This document shows, piece after piece, positions 5,659 to 9,396 of a DNA stretch of 9,396 nt. This DNA is from Nitrososphaerota archaeon (lineage in GTDB: Archaea > Thermoproteota > Nitrososphaeria > Nitrososphaerales > UBA57). Each line of letters opens with the position of its first letter. Position 1 is the stretch's first letter. Location of the stretch: the NCBI GenBank assembly GCA_016180375.1, contig JACPBJ010000008.1, positions 1-9,396 of the forward strand, in the 5' to 3' direction. Both the position numbers and the translations under genes were made by a program. The notes beneath the pieces were generated by a model. It was not told where the DNA came from. It saw only the letters and a program-made list of their open reading frames with translations, and ran no database searches.

Positions 5659-7367
5659 GAAAGACATTATTCCTGCTACTAGCACTTCTGTTGCTCCCCC
5701 TCTATCCGCATCTAACGGTAGAGGCTGCACCGACACCATTTCCCATCAAGGTGGGATACTCTCCAGAAAAGATGTTTGATGTCAACGTCGGCTTACCGGT
5801 GTTTGTTGCAGGTGAAGCCGTGTGGGTATACCCAGGCGAGCCCGTAATAATGAGCCTGACAAGGCCTGATGGAAGGCCCGCAGCGGCGATCCCTATAGGA
5901 GGCCATCCATTCCAACTCTACAGGTTTACCAGTACAGATAGGCTCGGAACTTGGTTGCTAAGAATTGAGTCAAGGAGAGGGTCATTCACTTTCCCCATCG
6001 AGCTCAGCCAGCAATTGATAACTCCAAATTCGAACGATGTGAAGTTTTCCTTGCGAGAAGGTTCGCTGGCCATACAGGGTACCATTGATATTGCTCCATC
6101 AGAGATTCCATCGTCGACAGACGTAATACTCGCAAGAAAAGGCAAGAATGACTCCATTGTTGATGTGGCGACGAACGTAACTATTGCAAGTTCGCAATTG
6201 TTGGTTCAGGTCATCAAGAAAGAGGGTAACACTTCTACAATAAGGGTAGCACCATATACTCCGTCTCTTTTTGCAGAGGAAGGCGAAGGCGGCGTAGCAA
6301 GTTCAGGACCAGTGGTGACGACATGGGCAGAAATCACAATCGAAATTCCTCTGACGAAGAGGACTGGACGATCAATAATAGTTACTTACGTGGATGAAGC
6401 AATAGCTAGAACTCCGAAGGTTGCAACGCAGCTAGCTGCGTTTCCCGACCCAATTCTTGCGCTGAAGATATCCCCAAGAGGAATCATCGAAGATACCGGC
6501 ACTGTGCCAACGAAACTTGGAAGAGCAACATTGAACGTCTTCGTCCAGCAGGCCAGCACAATTAACATAGCGAAGATACCTATCGTAATATTGCCCGGAA
6601 GAATCGTGATACAGCCAGCAGCGGTATCAAGCGCTATTCCATTTGCGCAGCCTCTCTCATACGAGTTCCTTGACTCGTTGGAGAATCTATCCACATATGA
6701 AATCATACTTGCGACAAAGATCAACGGACTTGACAATGTTTGGAGCACAGTTGTAACTCCTCCAGTGGCTTCGGTCAGAGTCACAAACACAATCGGGGGA
6801 GAAGCAGTTTCAAATTACGATGTCAACTTCACGTCAGGAGTCGTTCAAAAGTCCAAAGTAGGCGAGAGGACATTCGGCCTCCTTCAGGATAGGAGAATTA
6901 CAACGGCGTACACCCTTGCAATAGACGGAATAATGCAGAAGGAGGGAGAATATCAGCCTGCAACGATCACCATGGCACCTTTAACCGAGGGTTCCATATT
7001 CGCAAGTCAGGGCAAGGTTTCTTTCAGGGTAATGGGAGGCATTGGAATACCGGCCCCAGAGGGTAACATTACAATTTACCGAACAACTGGAGATTCGCTG
7101 AGAGTCATCAAAGAATACATATGGCCAGGGGGAGGCAGTGTCAATACAACTCTTCCTCAGGGGACCTACAGGGTAGTTGCCAGAGTTCTGGGAAACGAGC
7201 AGTCAAGCGATTTCGAAGTCAAGCGTCCTCAAACCAACATAGAAATCCAGATGCAGAACCTTTTCACCAGAGACGATCTGTATTTAGTAGGGGGAGCTTC
7301 CGTGGTAATTACCGCAGAATTGGTATTTGCTATACTTGTCTGGAGAAGGGCACTACGTTCTAAGTAG
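5655..7367 (+). CDS. large extracellular beta-rich protein with signal peptide and C-terminal anchor
   Basis: A 570-residue surface protein, the last gene of the operon. It has a typical signal peptide (MRKTLFLLLALLLLPLYP, likely cleaved near VEAA 22-25), a long ectodomain rich in alternating hydrophobic/polar strands, and one C-terminal membrane helix (about 543-563) ending in a basic stop, WRRALRSK. The ectodomain looks like a chain of Ig-like or similar beta-sandwich modules; the last (about 466-522, with ITIYRTTGD and LPQGTYRVVARV) resembles carboxypeptidase regulatory-like domains and recalls the module in the 675 gene. Seven N-glycosylation sequons are present (N165, N174, N192, N344, N391, N471, N497). 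The ATG overlaps the upstream stop as ATGA, with GGTGG 8 bases before it. Topology matches BatD-like proteins of bacterial MoxR-vWA loci, but I cannot claim homology by eye. It may be the extracellular face, substrate or receptor of the system. Confidence 0.8.
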   Translation: MRKTLFLLLALLLLPLYPHLTVEAAPTPFPIKVGYSPEKMFDVNVGLPVFVAGEAVWVYPGEPVIMSLTRPDGRPAAAIPIGGHPFQLYRFTSTDRLGTWLLRIESRRGSFTFPIELSQQLITPNSNDVKFSLREGSLAIQGTIDIAPSEIPSSTDVILARKGKNDSIVDVATNVTIASSQLLVQVIKKEGNTSTIRVAPYTPSLFAEEGEGGVASSGPVVTTWAEITIEIPLTKRTGRSIIVTYVDEAIARTPKVATQLAAFPDPILALKISPRGIIEDTGTVPTKLGRATLNVFVQQASTINIAKIPIVILPGRIVIQPAAVSSAIPFAQPLSYEFLDSLENLSTYEIILATKINGLDNVWSTVVTPPVASVRVTNTIGGEAVSNYDVNFTSGVVQKSKVGERTFGLLQDRRITTAYTLAIDGIMQKEGEYQPATITMAPLTEGSIFASQGKVSFRVMGGIGIPAPEGNITIYRTTGDSLRVIKEYIWPGGGSVNTTLPQGTYRVVARVLGNEQSSDFEVKRPQTNIEIQMQNLFTRDDLYLVGGASVVITAELVFAILVWRRALRSK

Positions 7368-7878
7368 TGAGTAAGGGTTCCTCTTCCTCTATTAGCTCCA
7401 ATTTGTCCCTTGAGCGTAGATAGAGTAATACGGCTGCGGCCAGAATCCATAGAAAGCCGAAGAAAACACTGGAGGGGCTGAGGAAGTAATACCCTGCGGC
7501 TTCTCCAAGCTGCTCACCAAGCGTCCTAATCTTCCCTCGAAGCGTATCCATACCTACCTGATAAGCCTCCTGCTCTTTCGAGAGGGTTCCAATGAACCTT
7601 GCAAGCTCTATCAGACCATTGATATCTTGGTTAACTAAAACGAAATCAGTCCTTGGAGTAGGGAACCACCAGACGGGGTTTCCAGACTTTGGCAGCAAAT
7701 CCTTGGCTCTCTGCAGAGCATCGGCCATATGATCTGGAGTAGGAGCAGTTTCTGCCCTGCTGAGAAATGCCTTCCCTCTGTCCACTACGTAATACGATTC
7801 TAAATAGTGGTTGTAGATGGCGACTGCTCCGATCACCATGAGAACTATAAGAAAAATCCCTGAAAGTTTCTTATTCAA
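7360..7878 (-). CDS. two-helix membrane protein downstream of the glycosyltransferase
   Basis: A 172-residue protein of no family I recognise. A membrane helix at 5-23 is followed by an extracellular segment of about 110 residues (24-135), a second helix at 137-155, and a short tail, RSRDKLELIEEEEPLLTT. Basic residues before helix 1 (NKK) and after helix 2 (RSRDK) place both ends inside. The external part is mainly helical (MADALQRAKDLL, INGLIELARFIGTL, GMDTLRGKIRTLGEQLGEAA), interrupted by an aromatic/Pro stretch, NPVWWFPTPRTDF (67-79), which could bind sugar or form a fixed turn. The TTG start has AGGAAGG 7 bases upstream. It lies 26 bases after the glycosyltransferase stop, so the two are probably co-transcribed and may form a complex for polymer synthesis or export. 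Its last 8 bases overlap the end of the convergent gene. Confidence 0.75.
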   Translation of the reverse strand: MNKKLSGIFLIVLMVIGAVAIYNHYLESYYVVDRGKAFLSRAETAPTPDHMADALQRAKDLLPKSGNPVWWFPTPRTDFVLVNQDINGLIELARFIGTLSKEQEAYQVGMDTLRGKIRTLGEQLGEAAGYYFLSPSSVFFGFLWILAAAVLLYLRSRDKLELIEEEEPLLTT

Positions 7879-7885
7879 TTGACTG

Positions 7886-7892
7886 CCTTCCT
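7886..7892 (-). promoter_or_regulatory. Shine-Dalgarno site for the minus-strand 7878 gene
   Basis: On the minus strand this reads AGGAAGG and ends 7 bases before the TTG at 7878. It supports that TTG as the start of the two-helix membrane protein. Confidence 0.6.
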
Positions 7893-7904
7893 GTCAAGCA
7901 GATC

Positions 7905-9350
7905 TTATGGCTTATATGCAATTCTGGGTCTCATTGAATGCAATACTGTAAGGGATGCTACATAGGTGAATCCCAGAGTTATTAGGACGATGTAAGGAAT
8001 CAGAAGAAAGTTTCCAGTTATTATGGCTACCATGAAAGTGTATAGACCATAGGCTGCGAGGCTTATTTCAAGCACCGTAGTCTTGGTAAATGGAAGCACG
8101 TATCTCTTGTTCTTCCACGAATCAGTCTTTCTGACTACGCCAAATTTCGGCGTTCTGAGAAATTCGCTTTTTATTTTCAACAGACCTTCTACTACAGCTC
8201 TGCTATTGTTAACTGCAATACCGGCGCCGAAGAGCAGCATGTAGAAGTAGCTAGGAACCCTTCTCAGCCATTCTCTTCCATACAGCTTCCAGAGCGCATA
8301 CATAAAGATCGGAGGGCCCAGTAATAGTTGTGCTAGAATTGCAGTTTCAGGTGCGATATTGTAGCGTCCAAGCATCAAAACTGGGAGCATCAGCAACTGG
8401 GCTATCACCAGAGGGTGCACTATGTGCCTCGTCAGCTGGATGAAGGCTTGTAACTTCGCCTCGTAGGAGGCTTTTGAAAAGATGATCTGCCTTAACAGCC
8501 TATGCGCGGACTGCATAGAACCTTTGGCCCATCTGAACTGCTGCCTCTTTGACGCGTTTATCTGGACAGGGAGCTCTGCAGGGCAAGATATGTTGTGGAG
8601 AAACACGAACTTCCAGCCCTTTAGTTGAGATCTGAAACTGAGATCAAGGTCTTCTGCAAGAGTATCTTTCCACCCTCCAGCATCGATTATGCATTTTTTT
8701 CTCCATACACCAGCAGTGCCGTTGAAGTTCATGAAGAGGCTCGAGTAGCTCTTGGCCTTCTGCTCCACAAGGAAGTGCGTATCCAAGTTGACCGCTTGCG
8801 CTTGCGTGAGAGTCGAATAATCCCCATTAAGATGTCCCCACTTGACCTGCACCATTCCGATTGCGCTAGAGGAAAAATATGGTAATACATCAAGGAGAAA
8901 GTTTGGATGCGGGATGAAATCCGAATCGAAGATAGTTATGAAGTCGCCCTTCGCTAAATTTAGACCGTATTGGAGCGCGCCTGCTTTGTATGCCACTCTA
9001 TTCTCTCTGTTCAGTGCTTTTACTTCATACCCCTGAATAGCAAACCTGCTAACCACAGCGTTAGTAATCTCTCTAGTTGAATCTGTAGAATCATCAAGAA
9101 CTTGAATCTCCATCTTGTCTTTAGGATAGTCGAGCTTGCAGACCGCCTCTATCAACCTCTTCACAACGTACCTTTCGTTATACACTGGAAGCTGGATTGT
9201 AACAAATGGCAGCTCCCTCAAGGCAACCTTCTTCGGGAGTTTGCCATTCCTGACAGAGCGGAATAGAAGATAGTAGATGTTCACTCCGTAGAATACGAGA
9301 ACCCAAGATATTGCTACATACGCATAATACAATGCATCTGTAGGACCCAA
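7905..9350 (-). CDS. membrane family 2 glycosyltransferase, cellulose synthase/CslA-like
   Basis: A 481-residue processive-type glycosyltransferase that should polymerise sugars from a nucleotide-sugar donor on the cytoplasmic face and pass the chain across the membrane. One N-terminal helix (about 11-30) precedes the GT-A domain: LPVYNE (54-59), DDSTD (86-90), the metal-binding FDSDF (141-145), NGTAGVWR (210-217), the catalytic-base motif AEDLDLS (232-238), and QQFRW (270-274), the QxxRW motif of processive enzymes. About five helices follow (near 312-330, 336-355, 365-385, 425-445, 447-470). EFLRTPKFGV (396-405) between helices is typical of the CslA/CESA_CaSu-like branch, which includes glucomannan and glucan synthases; donor sugar cannot be read from sequence. 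No PilZ domain is present. The TTG start follows GGGAGGA on the minus strand. All key residues look intact, and a small membrane protein follows as possible partner. Confidence 0.92.
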   Translation of the reverse strand: MGPTDALYYAYVAISWVLVFYGVNIYYLLFRSVRNGKLPKKVALRELPFVTIQLPVYNERYVVKRLIEAVCKLDYPKDKMEIQVLDDSTDSTREITNAVVSRFAIQGYEVKALNRENRVAYKAGALQYGLNLAKGDFITIFDSDFIPHPNFLLDVLPYFSSSAIGMVQVKWGHLNGDYSTLTQAQAVNLDTHFLVEQKAKSYSSLFMNFNGTAGVWRKKCIIDAGGWKDTLAEDLDLSFRSQLKGWKFVFLHNISCPAELPVQINASKRQQFRWAKGSMQSAHRLLRQIIFSKASYEAKLQAFIQLTRHIVHPLVIAQLLMLPVLMLGRYNIAPETAILAQLLLGPPIFMYALWKLYGREWLRRVPSYFYMLLFGAGIAVNNSRAVVEGLLKIKSEFLRTPKFGVVRKTDSWKNKRYVLPFTKTTVLEISLAAYGLYTFMVAIITGNFLLIPYIVLITLGFTYVASLTVLHSMRPRIAYKP

Positions 9351-9360
9351 ATCAAACAGC

Positions 9361-9367
9361 TCCTCCC
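9361..9367 (-). promoter_or_regulatory. Shine-Dalgarno site for the glycosyltransferase
   Basis: The minus strand reads GGGAGGA, ending 10 bases before the TTG at 9350. The frame stays open upstream for another 12 codons to a TAG, with only a CTG as alternative start and no ribosome site ahead of that CTG, so TTG 9350 is preferred. The spacing is slightly longer than the 7 bases seen at other starts in this window. Confidence 0.5.
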
Positions 9368-9396
9368 AAGGATAATTTCTTTGCAGCTATGCTTGA

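Larger units (their letters stand above)
675..7367 (+). other. putative seven-gene MoxR/DUF58 envelope operon
   Basis: Seven same-strand genes follow one another with GTGA, GTGA, TTGA and ATGA stop/start overlaps, a 1-base gap (TGA then T then CTG) and a 3-base gap (TGA TAA ATG). The only upstream gap with a promoter-like element is at 574-674. Content is one AAA+ ATPase, one DUF58 protein and five membrane-anchored or membrane-spanning partners, the usual make-up of MoxR-vWA-type gene sets. Co-transcription is inferred from spacing; an internal promoter cannot be excluded. Confidence 0.85.

Noticed and set aside
5365..5739. Minus-strand 124-codon frame across the 4693/5655 junction
   Set aside because: Its product is Cys/His-rich and low in order, typical of a shadow frame, and it covers a junction of two overlapping plus-strand genes.
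6386..6790. Minus-strand 134-codon open frame inside the large surface-protein gene
   Set aside because: It lies wholly within a well-supported gene on the other strand, has no ribosome site of note, and its product shows no coherent domain.
7378..7393. Plus-strand pyrimidine tract as terminator of the MoxR operon
   Set aside because: The run is explained by the Glu codons of the EEEE tail encoded on the minus strand, and its T content is broken by many C residues.
8625..9036. Two plus-strand frames antisense to the glycosyltransferase
   Set aside because: They overlap the catalytic domain of a clear family 2 glycosyltransferase and show no features of real proteins.
9371..9382. Minus-strand AAAGAAATTATC as a TATA box for the glycosyltransferase
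   Set aside because: It would put the transcript start at the start codon itself, yet a good Shine-Dalgarno site lies between them; the true promoter is probably outside the window.
9351..9386. N-terminal extension of the glycosyltransferase to an upstream CTG
   Set aside because: The frame is open for 12 more codons, but the CTG has no ribosome site while the TTG at 9350 does, and the first membrane helix is already complete.

Overview
The window reads as archaeal chromosome, most likely from the Thermoproteota/TACK side (Nitrososphaeria- or Caldarchaeales-like). This rests on an archaeal-type 20S proteasome beta subunit at the left edge, a MoxR/DUF58 operon of small membrane proteins, a TATA-like box placed for a leaderless GTG start, and heavy use of GTG/TTG starts behind purine-rich Shine-Dalgarno sites. 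The species cannot be named from the sequence alone. I see no tRNA, rRNA, CRISPR array, insertion sequence or long repeat, and coding density is very high.

Layout. Positions 1-573 (+) hold a proteasome beta subunit that lacks only its propeptide and, by alignment, the catalytic Thr1. Positions 574-674 are the only sizeable gap; it carries a TATA-like element and a weak hairpin. Positions 675-7367 (+) form one tightly packed seven-gene operon: an N-terminally anchored beta-sandwich protein, a DUF4129-like anchored helical protein, a second small anchored helical protein (probably started by CTG), a MoxR-type AAA+ ATPase, a DUF58 protein, a polytopic membrane protein, and a large signal-peptide/ectodomain/C-terminal-anchor protein. 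Junctions are 1 to 4 bases of overlap or spacing, so translation is probably coupled. Positions 7360-9350 (-) form a convergent two-gene unit: a processive family 2 glycosyltransferase followed by a small two-helix membrane protein. The two units meet tail to tail with an 8-base overlap.

How it may work. MoxR ATPases with DUF58/vWA, DUF4129 and Ig-like membrane partners are known as MoxR-vWA gene sets (bacterial Bat loci and TgpA-containing loci are relatives), thought to mature or assemble proteins and complexes at the envelope. Here a cytoplasmic MoxR ring would act on a membrane assembly built from DUF58, two anchored helical proteins and a polytopic subunit, with two sequon-bearing beta-rich proteins facing outside. 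The transglutaminase core that often accompanies DUF4129 is absent, and the vWA-like region of the DUF58 protein seems to have lost its metal-binding Asp. The neighbouring glycosyltransferase fits an envelope polysaccharide theme, but its link to the operon is only by position.
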